Source: JAMOQA01 sp964420365 (GTDB lineage Bacteria; Acidobacteriota; Polarisedimenticolia; J045). Taken from it: DNA of 44,605 bases. A program made the translations under genes and the position numbers. The notes beneath the pieces were generated by a model. The model was not told where the DNA came from and made no database searches. It was given only the letters and a program-made list of their open reading frames with translations. How positions within the stretch are numbered: position 1 is the first letter of the stretch; each line of letters starts with the position of its first letter. This document shows, in pieces, positions 17,005 to 24,346 of this stretch. Location of the stretch: positions 1 to 44,605 of the forward strand of contig CAYQTA010000027.1 in assembly GCA_964420365.1 (NCBI GenBank), read 5' to 3'.

Positions 17005-18200
17005 CGGGAGTGCTCCGCGGCCCCCGTCTCCGGCGCCGGCATCACCGGGTGACCGGCGACGACCCGCACCTCGTGGAACCGGTCCAGCACCGACCCGTCG
17101 GGACGGAAGACCGTCACCGTCATCGTGTCCCCGTCCACCTCGAACCGGGCGAAGTGATACGTGAGGCCGGCCTTCACGACGCCGGCGGCCGACGGGTCCG
17201 GGACGGCGAGGGGTGCCCCGCCCCCCCCGAGCGTGAGCCACGTGAGCCCGTCCGCCTCGCAGCGCGCGTAGTAGTGGTTGTGCCCGGCGATCACCAGGTT
17301 CACCCCGGCCCGGCGGAAGAGGGGGGCGAGCTCGTCCCGGACCGTGTCGTTCCGCCGGTGCCCGCCGGCGCTCCAGGCGGGCACGTGGTGGAGGACGATC
17401 TTCCACGGCCGCTCGCTGCCGGCGAGATCCCCCTCGAGCCAGGCGACCTGCGGGCTGCCCGCCGAGAGGTCCGCCTGGTCGTCGAGGACCGTCACGTGGA
17501 CCGGGCCGTAGTCGAAGGAGTACCAGCAGCCGGCCGGGTCCCGGTACGGGTAGGGCCAGTACTTCCGGAGCAGCCTCCCGTCCCCCTCGTGGTTGCCGCG
17601 GCAACCCATCACGGCGAGGCGCGCGAGGAAGTCCCGCGTCGACGGGAACCCGGGAACGAAGAACTCCCGGTCCCAGGACGCCTCGTCCGGGCGGTTCACC
17701 CAGTCGCCGGCGTGCAGGCAGAACGTCTGCCGGTGGGCCGGGTCCCCGTCCACGTCGGCGAGGAGGCGGGCGAGGAGCGCGTTCAGCACGTCGGGGCGGC
17801 TGCGGGTGTCCCCGATGCCGTAGAAGGTGACCCGTTCCCCGGTGCCGGCGGGGGCGGCGACGAACGATCCCTCCCGGGTCGTCCCGTCGACGGTCACCCG
17901 GTAGTGGTAGAGCGTTCCCGGCTCCAGGCCCTCGAGGGTCACCCGGTAGAGGTGTCCGTTCGAGTCGTCGGCTCCCTCTTCGGCCGGCACGTCGGCCGCG
18001 CGGCGGCACGCGGCGGTGCGGCCCCAGGCGAGGGCGACCCGGCCGGGCGTCGCGTCCGCCTGCCAGAGAACCGTCATCCGCGACGGGTCGCCCGGGTAGA
18101 GCAGGTACGGCCCCTTGCGGAACCCGGCCCCGAGGGCGGGAAGGACGAGGAGGAAGAGCGCCAGGAAGGCGGCGGCGCGGAGCAGGGTCCTGCGGTTCAT
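17001..18200 (-). CDS. Exported purple-acid-phosphatase-like metallophosphoesterase
   Basis: 399-aa exported phosphoesterase. The start at 18200 has GGGAGG 8 nt upstream and opens a signal peptide with twin Arg (MNRRTLLRAAAFLALFLLV), so Tat or Sec export is possible. Residues 27-118 form an FN3-like N-terminal domain as in purple acid phosphatases (YLLYPGDPSRMTVLWQ, LEPGTLYHYRV). The calcineurin-like metal motifs follow in order: GDTR (Asp131), GDW (Asp166), GNHE (202-205), HHVP (271-274) and GHNH (306-309). The two-metal site is therefore complete and activity on phosphomonoesters is likely. It is translationally coupled to the downstream hydrolase (GTGA overlap). Natural substrate unknown. 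Confidence 0.9.
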   Translation of the reverse strand: MNRRTLLRAAAFLALFLLVLPALGAGFRKGPYLLYPGDPSRMTVLWQADATPGRVALAWGRTAACRRAADVPAEEGADDSNGHLYRVTLEGLEPGTLYHYRVTVDGTTREGSFVAAPAGTGERVTFYGIGDTRSRPDVLNALLARLLADVDGDPAHRQTFCLHAGDWVNRPDEASWDREFFVPGFPSTRDFLARLAVMGCRGNHEGDGRLLRKYWPYPYRDPAGCWYSFDYGPVHVTVLDDQADLSAGSPQVAWLEGDLAGSERPWKIVLHHVPAWSAGGHRRNDTVRDELAPLFRRAGVNLVIAGHNHYYARCEADGLTWLTLGGGGAPLAVPDPSAAGVVKAGLTYHFARFEVDGDTMTVTVFRPDGSVLDRFHEVRVVAGHPVMPAPETGAAEHSR

Positions 18201-18283
18201 CGGGAGGGCCTCCCGGGAGGGGACCCGGTCGCCGGAAGCGGACCCCGGGTCATCCGGGCGCCGGCGCGCCGGGCGGCACCGGG

Positions 18284-18484
18284 TCAGTCGTCTTCCCAGT
18301 GCTCCTCGCCGTAGTAGAACTCCTCGGCGCACCCTCGGCAACAGAAGAGCTTGCCACCCATCCGGTAGGCGTGATCGAGGCAGACCCGCTGGTGGCAGAA
18401 GGGGCAGATGTACAGCCGGGTCTCGTCCGACGTCGCGCCGCAGGTTCGGCAGGCCATCCGCCGCTCGGTCCGGGTCGTTTCCAT
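18284..18484 (-). CDS. Small zinc-binding protein, 66 aa
   Basis: Short cytoplasmic protein with Cys pairs at residues 12/15 and 27/30, then Cys35, His38 and a CCRGC cluster (48, 49, 52). This is enough to bind two zinc ions in a rubredoxin- or treble-clef-like arrangement. The C-terminus is acidic and aromatic (EEFYYGEEHWEDD). The start at 18484 has GGAGG 7 nt upstream. It lies just upstream of the phosphatase gene on the same strand, with about 80 nt between. The product resembles small zinc-ribbon proteins of unknown function; a role in protein contacts or metal handling is only a guess. Confidence 0.72.
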   Translation of the reverse strand: METTRTERRMACRTCGATSDETRLYICPFCHQRVCLDHAYRMGGKLFCCRGCAEEFYYGEEHWEDD

Positions 18485-18637
18485 CGGGAACCTCCAGGGG
18501 CGAACGTCGTCCCGGCCGCGGGGCCGGGCAAGCCCCGGCACCTGCCTCCCGGATCCGCCGCGTCGGGCACCGGCGGGCGGCCTTCCGGCCGTCCCTGCAG
18601 ATCCCCAGGGAACCCCCCGTGACGCCCGTCGCGCAGG

Positions 18638-18688
18638 GGTCGCCGGCAGGCGACCGGCGGGTTTCGTAGGGGTCGCCGGCAGGCGACC
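18638..18688. repeat. Two identical hairpin units, 33-nt spacing
   Basis: The hairpin GGTCGCC-GGCA-GGCGACC occurs at 18638-18655 and again at 18671-18688, inside a 21-nt direct repeat beginning AGGGG. Both lie just past the stop of the DUF1848 gene (18711). They could be tandem terminators or REP-like extragenic elements. The rest of the 226-nt gap down to 18485 shows no gene. Confidence 0.6.
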
Positions 18689-18710
18689 CGGGCGGCGCGC
18701 AGCGCCGCGG

Positions 18711-19631
18711 TCAGGGACGCCCCGGAGGGAGGGGCAGGAGCGACTCCCCCCCGGGCTCGTGGCGGGCCCTGTTCCGTCGGGCCACCCCGTCGGACCGGAC
18801 CGCGTAGCAGTAGGCGCACCCGCCGAGGCAGGTGTCCGGCATTCCGACGTCCACCGAGGGGCAGCAGCCGCAGTCCGGCCGCTGGCCGCGGTCCTTGCCG
18901 CGGGGAAAGGGGCGGCCCGGCCAGAGGGCGGCGAGCCGGTCCGGGTCGATGCACCGCCCGCGGCGCGCCCCCGTCCCACCGTAGACCGGCGGCTCGGCGC
19001 ACAGCTCGAGGGTCATCCCGTGCTCCCGGGCGACCGCGGCGAGCCCGGCGACCAGGTCCCGCAGGACGGGGGCGCCCGGCTCCGGCATCTCCACCGGGTA
19101 CCCCGCCGCGGCCAGGCGCCGCGCGGTCTTCCGGTACAGGTCGAGGAACGACACGATCGCCCGGTCGGTCGCCCCGTCGAGCCGCCGGGCGAGCCGGGCG
19201 AACCGCTCCAGGTGCTCCCCCGGCGCGTCCCGCGGCCCGAGGAGCACCGGGTCGTACCGCCAGGCGAGCCGCCGTGGATCGCCCCACCGTTCGGCAAGCC
19301 GCAGGAACCCGTCCACCGCCCGGGCGGTCGGCACGACGCGGGGCTCGAGCACCCGGCCCCGTTCCGTCCCGGCCAGGCCGGTGATCGTGACCAGGGCGAC
19401 CGTCCGCCGGTGGCCGAGTTCCTCGAGGCGGTCCGAGGCGCGGACCAGCGCACCCGGGTCCCGGGTCCAGAAGACGATCGCGTCCACGTCGTCCGGCCCG
19501 AGGGAGATCACCCGTTGCTGGCTCGGCCGGAACGGGTTCGCCACGCGGACCCTTCCCGCGGCGAGCCGCCGGAGGAACCACTCCATGTAGAACGCCGGCA
19601 CGTCCGTCCGGCGGCTGGCCGAGACGATCAT
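18711..19631 (-). CDS. DUF1848 family protein
   Basis: 306-aa protein of the DUF1848 family, recognised by its N-terminal signature SASRRTDVPAFY (residues 4-15), ANPF(R)P (31-36) and VFWTRDP (53-59). The C-terminus has a Cys-rich motif: Cys254, Cys256 and Cys257 (DCGCCPS), then Cys268, Cys272 and Cys275 (CLGGCAYCYA). This probably binds an iron-sulfur cluster. The family is distantly radical-SAM-like and its reaction is not established to my knowledge. The ATG overlaps the stop of the upstream epimerase gene (ATGA), which fixes the start and implies coupling. Confidence 0.88.
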   Translation of the reverse strand: MIVSASRRTDVPAFYMEWFLRRLAAGRVRVANPFRPSQQRVISLGPDDVDAIVFWTRDPGALVRASDRLEELGHRRTVALVTITGLAGTERGRVLEPRVVPTARAVDGFLRLAERWGDPRRLAWRYDPVLLGPRDAPGEHLERFARLARRLDGATDRAIVSFLDLYRKTARRLAAAGYPVEMPEPGAPVLRDLVAGLAAVAREHGMTLELCAEPPVYGGTGARRGRCIDPDRLAALWPGRPFPRGKDRGQRPDCGCCPSVDVGMPDTCLGGCAYCYAVRSDGVARRNRARHEPGGESLLPLPPGRP

Positions 19632-20557
19632 CGCGGGGAGGCGAGCAGGTCCCGCAGGGCGGCTCCCAGCCCGGGATGCGCGAAACGGAACCCGTGCCGG
19701 GTCGCCCGTGCCGGCACCACCCGGGCGCTCGCCAGGAGCTCCCGGGCGAACCCCCCGAGCACGAGCCGGAGGACGGGTCCCGGGGTGCGCAGGAAGGCGG
19801 GCCGACCGAGCAACCGCCCCAGCTCCCGGGCGAAGGCGGCCTGGCGCACCGGTTCCGGAGCGGTGGCGTTGATCGGCCCCTCGATCCCGGCGGTCTCCAC
19901 GGCCCAGAGGACGAGGCGCGCCACGTCCTCGACGTGGACCCAGGACCAGAACTGGCGCCCGTGCCCCAGCGGGCCGCCCAGGCCGAGACGAGCGGCCGGC
20001 AGCATCCGCGGGAGGGCCCCGCCGTCCCGGGCGAGAACGATCCCGACCCGGAGGACCACCGTCCGCACCCCCGCGGCGGCCGCGATCCCGGCCGCCGTCT
20101 CCCAGTCGCGGCAGACCTCGGCGAGAAACCCCTCTCCCGGCGGAGCCTCCTCGTTCAGCACGGCGTCACCCCGGTCCCCGTACCACCCGATCGCCGAGGC
20201 GGAAACCAGGACGGGCGGGCGCGGCACCGCGTCGATCAGGCGTTCCGCGAGGAGGCGGGTCCCGTCCACCCGGCTCGCCCGGATCTCCTCGCGCACCCGC
20301 GCCGTCCAGCGGCGGGCGACCGGCGCGCCCGCGAGGTGAACGACGGCGTCGGCCCCGGCAAGGGCCGCGGGCTCGAGCCGCCCGTGCCGGGGGTCCCAGG
20401 GCTCGGCCGCCGCGAGGCCCGGGAGGACGCGGCGGGCCCGGCCCGGGTCCCGGGAGAGGGCCCGGACACGCCAGCCGGCCTCCCGGAAGCGGGCGGCCAC
20501 GTGGCGGCCGACCAGCCCGGTCGCACCGGTGATCACCACCGTCCTGCCGGCGTCCAT
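19628..20557 (-). CDS. TIGR01777 family NAD(P)-dependent epimerase (YfcH-like)
   Basis: 309-aa short-chain dehydrogenase/reductase-like protein. The N-terminus carries the dinucleotide motif GATGLVG (residues 11-17). Further family marks are VVHLAGAPVA, the catalytic-region motif SASAIGWYGDRG, and GRQFWSWVHVEDVA in the middle. The C-terminal 50 residues (NATAPEPVRQAAFARELGRLL ... PALATRHGFRF-like end) match the DUF1731 region of YfcH proteins. Substrate unknown. No Shine-Dalgarno is visible; a GATACT element ends 6 nt before the ATG, so the mRNA may be leaderless. It is coupled to the DUF1848 gene by ATGA. Confidence 0.92.
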   Translation of the reverse strand: MDAGRTVVITGATGLVGRHVAARFREAGWRVRALSRDPGRARRVLPGLAAAEPWDPRHGRLEPAALAGADAVVHLAGAPVARRWTARVREEIRASRVDGTRLLAERLIDAVPRPPVLVSASAIGWYGDRGDAVLNEEAPPGEGFLAEVCRDWETAAGIAAAAGVRTVVLRVGIVLARDGGALPRMLPAARLGLGGPLGHGRQFWSWVHVEDVARLVLWAVETAGIEGPINATAPEPVRQAAFARELGRLLGRPAFLRTPGPVLRLVLGGFARELLASARVVPARATRHGFRFAHPGLGAALRDLLASPR

Positions 20558-20610
20558 GCCACCAGTATCCCCCGCATCACCCGGCGCCGGGAAGGCCGGG
20601 AGCCGCGAAC

Positions 20611-20639
20611 TTGACGCCCCGGGAGGCCGTCCGTAGCAT
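20611..20639 (+). promoter_or_regulatory. Sigma-70-type promoter of the tRNA-tilS-hpt unit
   Basis: TTGACG (20611-20616) and TAGCAT (20634-20639) are separated by exactly 17 nt. The predicted transcript start near 20646 lies about 40 nt before the tRNA. This is one of the best promoter matches in the window, and no other promoter is visible between the tRNA and tilS. Confidence 0.7.
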
Positions 20640-20686
20640 CGGGGGCCGGTCGGCGCGGGCGGACCGCGTCGGCCGCGGCAACGGGT

Positions 20687-20761
20687 GGCGGTGTAGCTCA
20701 GCGGTAGAGCACGCGGCTCATAACCGCGGAGTCCCCGGTTCGAATCCGGGCACCGCTACCA
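20687..20761 (+). tRNA. tRNA with CAT anticodon: elongator tRNA-Met, or tRNA-Ile2 (k2C34)
   Basis: A complete cloverleaf of 75 nt with encoded CCA. The acceptor stem is GGCGGTG/CACCGCT (G1-U72 wobble) with discriminator A73. The D arm is GCTC-AGCGGTAGA-GAGC and the anticodon arm CGCGG-CTCATAA-CCGCG. The T arm CCCGG-TTCGAAT-CCGGG is perfect. It is not the initiator: it lacks the GGG/CCC anticodon-stem pairs and the unpaired position 1-72. The G-C pairs 2-71 and 3-70 suit elongator Met. The tilS gene, whose enzyme modifies CAU to read AUA, starts 8 nt downstream, so tRNA-Ile2 is a serious alternative. Confidence 0.95.
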
Positions 20762-20769
20762 TCCTTCCC

Positions 20770-21765
20770 ATGCCGATCTCCGTCCCGGAAGTTCCCCCCG
20801 CCCTCCTCGAGGAGACCTGCCGTCCCCCGGCCCCCGCGAGGGGCGACCGGATCGTCGTCGCGGTCTCCGGGGGGGCCGACTCCGTCGCGCTGCTGCACCT
20901 GCTGGCCGCCCTGGCCCCGGGCCGCGGCTGGGACCTCCTGGTCGCCACCCTGGACCACGGCCTGCGCGGCGCGGCTGGGGCGGCGGACCGGGCCTTCGTC
21001 GAGGAACTCGCCCGGGAGCTCGGCCTCCCGTGCCGGTCGGACCGGAGGGACGCGCGGCCCGTCCGGGGCGAGTCCCCGGAACAGGCGGCCCGGCGGGTCC
21101 GGCTCGGCTTCCTCGCCGAGGTCGCCCGGGAAACCGGCGCCCGTTGCGTCGCCCTCGGTCACACGATGGACGACCAGGCGGAAACCCTCCTCGACCGGCT
21201 CGGCCGCGGGACCGGGACGCGAGGACTCGCCGGGATGCGCCGCTGGGTCCCCCCCCTGTGGCGCCCCCTCCTCGGGGTCCGGCGGGCCGCGCTCCGGGCG
21301 CTGCTCGAGCGGGAGAAACTTCCCTTCCGGGAGGACGAGACCAACCTCGACCCGGCCTTCCGTCGAAACCGGGTCCGGAACGAGCTGCTGCCGGTCCTCG
21401 AGCGCGTCCTCGGGCCCGGCGCCGTCCCGGCCCTCGCCCGGGCCGCCCGCCTGGCCGCCGACGACGAGGATCTCCTCGAGGCGCTCGCGGCGGAACGGGA
21501 ACCGGGCATCGTGCTGGTCCGCGAGGAGGGAATCGCCGTCCTCGACCGGAAGGCCCTCGGGGCCTTGCCTCCCGCGCTCGGCCGGCGCATCCTCCGCAGG
21601 TGCCTCGAGGGGGACCCGGCCGGCCCGGTCCGGCCGGCGGCCTCCCACCTGGAGGCGCTCCTGCGGCTCGCCCGGGCGGACGGTCCGGGCACCCGCCTCG
21701 ACCTGCCCGGCGGGTGGACCGCCCGCCGGGAGGCCGGGCGGCTCCTCCTGGAGAGAGCGCGATGA
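20770..21765 (+). CDS. tilS: tRNA(Ile)-lysidine synthase
   Basis: 331-aa ATP-dependent enzyme that attaches lysine to C34 of the CAU-anticodon tRNA-Ile, so that it reads AUA and is charged with Ile. The N-terminal PP-loop ATP pyrophosphatase motif is VAVSGGADSVALLHLL (SGGADS about 33-38). Other family marks are LDHGLRG, the GHTMDDQAETLL helix and RNRVRNELLP. The length fits the shorter TilS type with a reduced C-terminal domain. The ATG at 20770 is the first in-frame start after the tRNA; no Shine-Dalgarno precedes it, because the tRNA ends 8 nt upstream. Translation therefore probably begins on a very short leader after tRNA processing. The stop overlaps hpt (ATGA). Confidence 0.95.
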   Translation: MPISVPEVPPALLEETCRPPAPARGDRIVVAVSGGADSVALLHLLAALAPGRGWDLLVATLDHGLRGAAGAADRAFVEELARELGLPCRSDRRDARPVRGESPEQAARRVRLGFLAEVARETGARCVALGHTMDDQAETLLDRLGRGTGTRGLAGMRRWVPPLWRPLLGVRRAALRALLEREKLPFREDETNLDPAFRRNRVRNELLPVLERVLGPGAVPALARAARLAADDEDLLEALAAEREPGIVLVREEGIAVLDRKALGALPPALGRRILRRCLEGDPAGPVRPAASHLEALLRLARADGPGTRLDLPGGWTARREAGRLLLERAR

Positions 21766-22286
21766 GGACCCTGGCCCCCGAGATCCTGATCCCCGAGGAC
21801 GCCCTCGCCCGTCGCGTCCGCGAGATGGCGGAGGAGATCACCCGGGAGACGCCGGAAGACGCGGAGATCGCCGCCCTGGTGGTGCTCAAGGGGGCCTTCG
21901 TCTTCGCGGCCGACCTGTTGCGGCGGATCCCGCGGCGGGTGCGCATCGGCTTCCTCGAGACCCACAAGGTCCCCAGCCGGCCGGGGTCCGCCGACTTCGC
22001 GTTCACCCACCCGTTCCGGATCGAGGGAAGCGACCTCCTGCTGATCGAGGACATCCTCGACACCGGCGTCACCCTTTCCCACCTGCTCTCCCGCCTGCGG
22101 GCCCGCCGGCCCTCCCGCCTGCGAACCGCGATCCTTCTCGACAAGAAACCCCGCCGGACGGTCGACGTGCACGTGGACTACGTGGGGTTCGAGATCCCGG
22201 ACAGGTGGGTGGTCGGCTACGGTCTCGACGACGACGAAACCTACCGGAACCTGCCCTACATCGGGTACGTCGAGGAGGCATCCTGA
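21762..22286 (+). CDS. hpt: Hypoxanthine phosphoribosyltransferase
   Basis: 174-aa purine-salvage enzyme making IMP or GMP from hypoxanthine or guanine and PRPP. The PRPP-binding motif LLLIEDILDTGVTL (about residues 89-102) is intact. The family C-terminus (VGYGLDDDETYRNLPYIGYV) matches, as do the substrate-loop region LVVLKGAFVFAADL and the Lys-Lys-Pro segment LLDKKPRR. The start overlaps the tilS stop by 4 nt; tilS-hpt-ftsH is a widely conserved order. A 109-nt gap with an AT-rich patch follows before ftsH. Confidence 0.95.
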   Translation: MRTLAPEILIPEDALARRVREMAEEITRETPEDAEIAALVVLKGAFVFAADLLRRIPRRVRIGFLETHKVPSRPGSADFAFTHPFRIEGSDLLLIEDILDTGVTLSHLLSRLRARRPSRLRTAILLDKKPRRTVDVHVDYVGFEIPDRWVVGYGLDDDETYRNLPYIGYVEEAS

Positions 22287-22331
22287 GCCTCCGGCCCCTC
22301 GCGGAACGCCCCGGACGGGCGCGGGAGGCGG

Positions 22332-22357
22332 TTCCAAGTTACTGTAATAGTGTGGAA
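22332..22357. promoter_or_regulatory. AT-rich palindromic patch upstream of ftsH
   Basis: A short AT-rich island in very GC-rich DNA. It holds TTCCA (22332-22336) matched by TGGAA (22353-22357), and an internal palindrome TTAC-T-GTAA (22339-22347). TAATAG (22345-22350) could be a -10, but no good -35 is seen. It may be an operator or promoter giving ftsH its own control; the evidence is weak. Confidence 0.3.
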
Positions 22358-22395
22358 ACGGCGGTCGCCGGCCCCGCGGCCGCCCGGAGGCCTCC

Positions 22396-24339
22396 GTGAA
22401 CCAGCACGTCAAGACGATCCTGGTCTGGGTGGCGATCCTGGTGGCCCTGGTCGTGGTCATCCGGTTCTTCTCCCAGGGACCCCAGGCCAGGACGGTGATC
22501 AGCCAGACGGAGTTCTACAAGCTGCTCGACCAGGACGAGGTGGCCGAGGTCAAGATCACCGGGGACGAGTTCGGCTACCAGATCGAGGGAAAGCTGAAGA
22601 GCGGCGCCGACGGCGTCTCGGCGTTCTCGACCTACGTCGTCAAGGACGAGAAGCTCCTGGCCGAGCTGCGAGAGAAGGGGGTGACGGTCGAGGCGGAGCG
22701 GCCCCGCGACGGGACGTTCCTCGTCAGCCTTCTCTCCTGGGCCCCGATGCTCCTTTTCATCGGCGTGTGGATCTTCTTCATGCGCCAGATGCAGTCCGGG
22801 GGCAACAAGGCGCTCTCCTTCGGGAAGTCCCGGGCCAAGCTGCTGACCCCCTCGGGCAAGAAGGTCACCTTCGCCGACGTGGCCGGTTGCGAGGAGGCGA
22901 AGGAGGAGCTCCAGGAGATCATCGAGTTCCTCAAGGACCCGCAGCGGTTCCAGCGCCTCGGGGGGAAGATCCCGAAGGGCGTCCTGCTGATGGGTCCCCC
23001 GGGCACCGGGAAGACCCTCCTTGCCCGGGCGATCGCCGGCGAGGCGAACGTCCCGTTCTTCTCGATCTCCGGCTCCGACTTCGTCGAGATGTTCGTCGGG
23101 GTCGGCGCCTCGCGGGTGCGCGACCTCTTCGAGCAGGGGAAGAAGAACGCGCCCTGCATCATCTTCATCGACGAGATCGACGCGGTCGGCCGGCACCGGG
23201 GCGCCGGGCTCGGGGGCGGGCACGACGAGCGGGAGCAGACCCTCAACCAGCTCCTCGTCGAGATGGACGGGTTCGAGTCGAACGACGGCGTGATCCTGAT
23301 CGCCGCGACGAACCGCCCCGACGTCCTCGACCCCGCCCTGCTGCGGCCCGGCCGCTTCGACCGGCGGGTGGTCGTCGGCCGGCCGGACGTGCGCGGCCGG
23401 GAGGAGATCCTGCGCGTCCACGCGAAGCGGGTCGTCCTCGGCGAGGACGTGGACCTCTCGGTGATCGCGCGGGGCACGCCCGGCTTCTCCGGCGCCGACC
23501 TCGCCAACCTAGTCAACGAGGCGGCCCTGCTCGCCGCCCGCAAGGGGAAGAAGAAGGTCGAGGCCGAGGACTTCGAGATCGCCAAGGACAAGGTCATCAT
23601 GGGGGTCGAGCGGCGGAGCCTGATCATCTCCGAGGAGGAGAAGCGGAACACCGCCTACCACGAGGCCGGCCACGCCCTCGTCGCCTTCCTCGAGCCCCAC
23701 GCGGACCCGCTGCACAAGGTGACGATCATCCCGCGGGGCATGGCCCTCGGCGTCACCCAGCAGCTCCCCGAGGACGACAAGCACACCTACACGAAGGAAT
23801 ACCTCCTCGCGACCCTCTCCGTGATGATGGGCGGGCGGGCCGCCGAGGAGCTCTTCATGGGCCACCAGACCACCGGCGCCGGCAACGACATCGAGCGGGC
23901 GACCGAGCTGGCCCGGAAGATGGTCTGCGAGTGGGGCATGTCGGAGAAGATCGGCCCGCTGACCTTCGGCAAGCGGGACGAGCAGATCTTCCTCGGCCGG
24001 GAGATCGCCCGGCACCGGGACTACTCCGAGGCGACCGCCATCGAGATCGACCGGGAGGTGCGGAAGATCGTCACCGAGGCGTACGAGAGGGCCACGTCCC
24101 TCCTCGAGGAGAACCGGGACGCCCTGGTCCGGCTCGCCGAGGCGCTCCTCGAGCGGGAGGTGCTGGACGCCGAGCAGATCCGGATCCTGGTCGAGGGCGG
24201 CACCCTGCCGGACATCGAGGAGACGCCCGGCGGCGGGGTCGGGGCGGCGGCCCCGGCCGCCGAGCCCGCCCCGGAGGCCGCCCGCGAGGACGACGAACCC
24301 GGCGCCCTTCCCGGGGACCCGGCCCCCCAGCCGAGCTGA
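22396..24339 (+). CDS. ftsH: ATP-dependent zinc metalloprotease FtsH
   Basis: 647-aa membrane-bound AAA+ protease that degrades membrane proteins and unstable regulators. Two N-terminal membrane segments (about residues 7-25 and 114-132) flank the periplasmic domain. The AAA domain has Walker A GPPGTGKT (about 201-208), Walker B IIFIDEID (about 255-262) and the second region of homology NRPDVLDPALLRPGRFDR. The zinc site is HEAGH (about 422-426), with the third ligand in the GAGNDIERAT segment. The C-terminal tail (about 615-647) is Ala/Pro/Glu-rich. The start is GTG at 22396, with CGGAGG 5 nt upstream. All key residues are present. Confidence 0.97.
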   Translation: MNQHVKTILVWVAILVALVVVIRFFSQGPQARTVISQTEFYKLLDQDEVAEVKITGDEFGYQIEGKLKSGADGVSAFSTYVVKDEKLLAELREKGVTVEAERPRDGTFLVSLLSWAPMLLFIGVWIFFMRQMQSGGNKALSFGKSRAKLLTPSGKKVTFADVAGCEEAKEELQEIIEFLKDPQRFQRLGGKIPKGVLLMGPPGTGKTLLARAIAGEANVPFFSISGSDFVEMFVGVGASRVRDLFEQGKKNAPCIIFIDEIDAVGRHRGAGLGGGHDEREQTLNQLLVEMDGFESNDGVILIAATNRPDVLDPALLRPGRFDRRVVVGRPDVRGREEILRVHAKRVVLGEDVDLSVIARGTPGFSGADLANLVNEAALLAARKGKKKVEAEDFEIAKDKVIMGVERRSLIISEEEKRNTAYHEAGHALVAFLEPHADPLHKVTIIPRGMALGVTQQLPEDDKHTYTKEYLLATLSVMMGGRAAEELFMGHQTTGAGNDIERATELARKMVCEWGMSEKIGPLTFGKRDEQIFLGREIARHRDYSEATAIEIDREVRKIVTEAYERATSLLEENRDALVRLAEALLEREVLDAEQIRILVEGGTLPDIEETPGGGVGAAAPAAEPAPEAAREDDEPGALPGDPAPQPS

Positions 24340-24346
24340 TCCCCCG

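Noticed and set aside
18638..18688. CRISPR array
   Set aside because: Only two units, a spacer of about 12 nt, and no cas genes.
20687..20761. Initiator tRNA-fMet
   Set aside because: Position 1-72 is a G-U pair rather than the unpaired C-A type, and the anticodon stem lacks the three consecutive G-C pairs of initiators.
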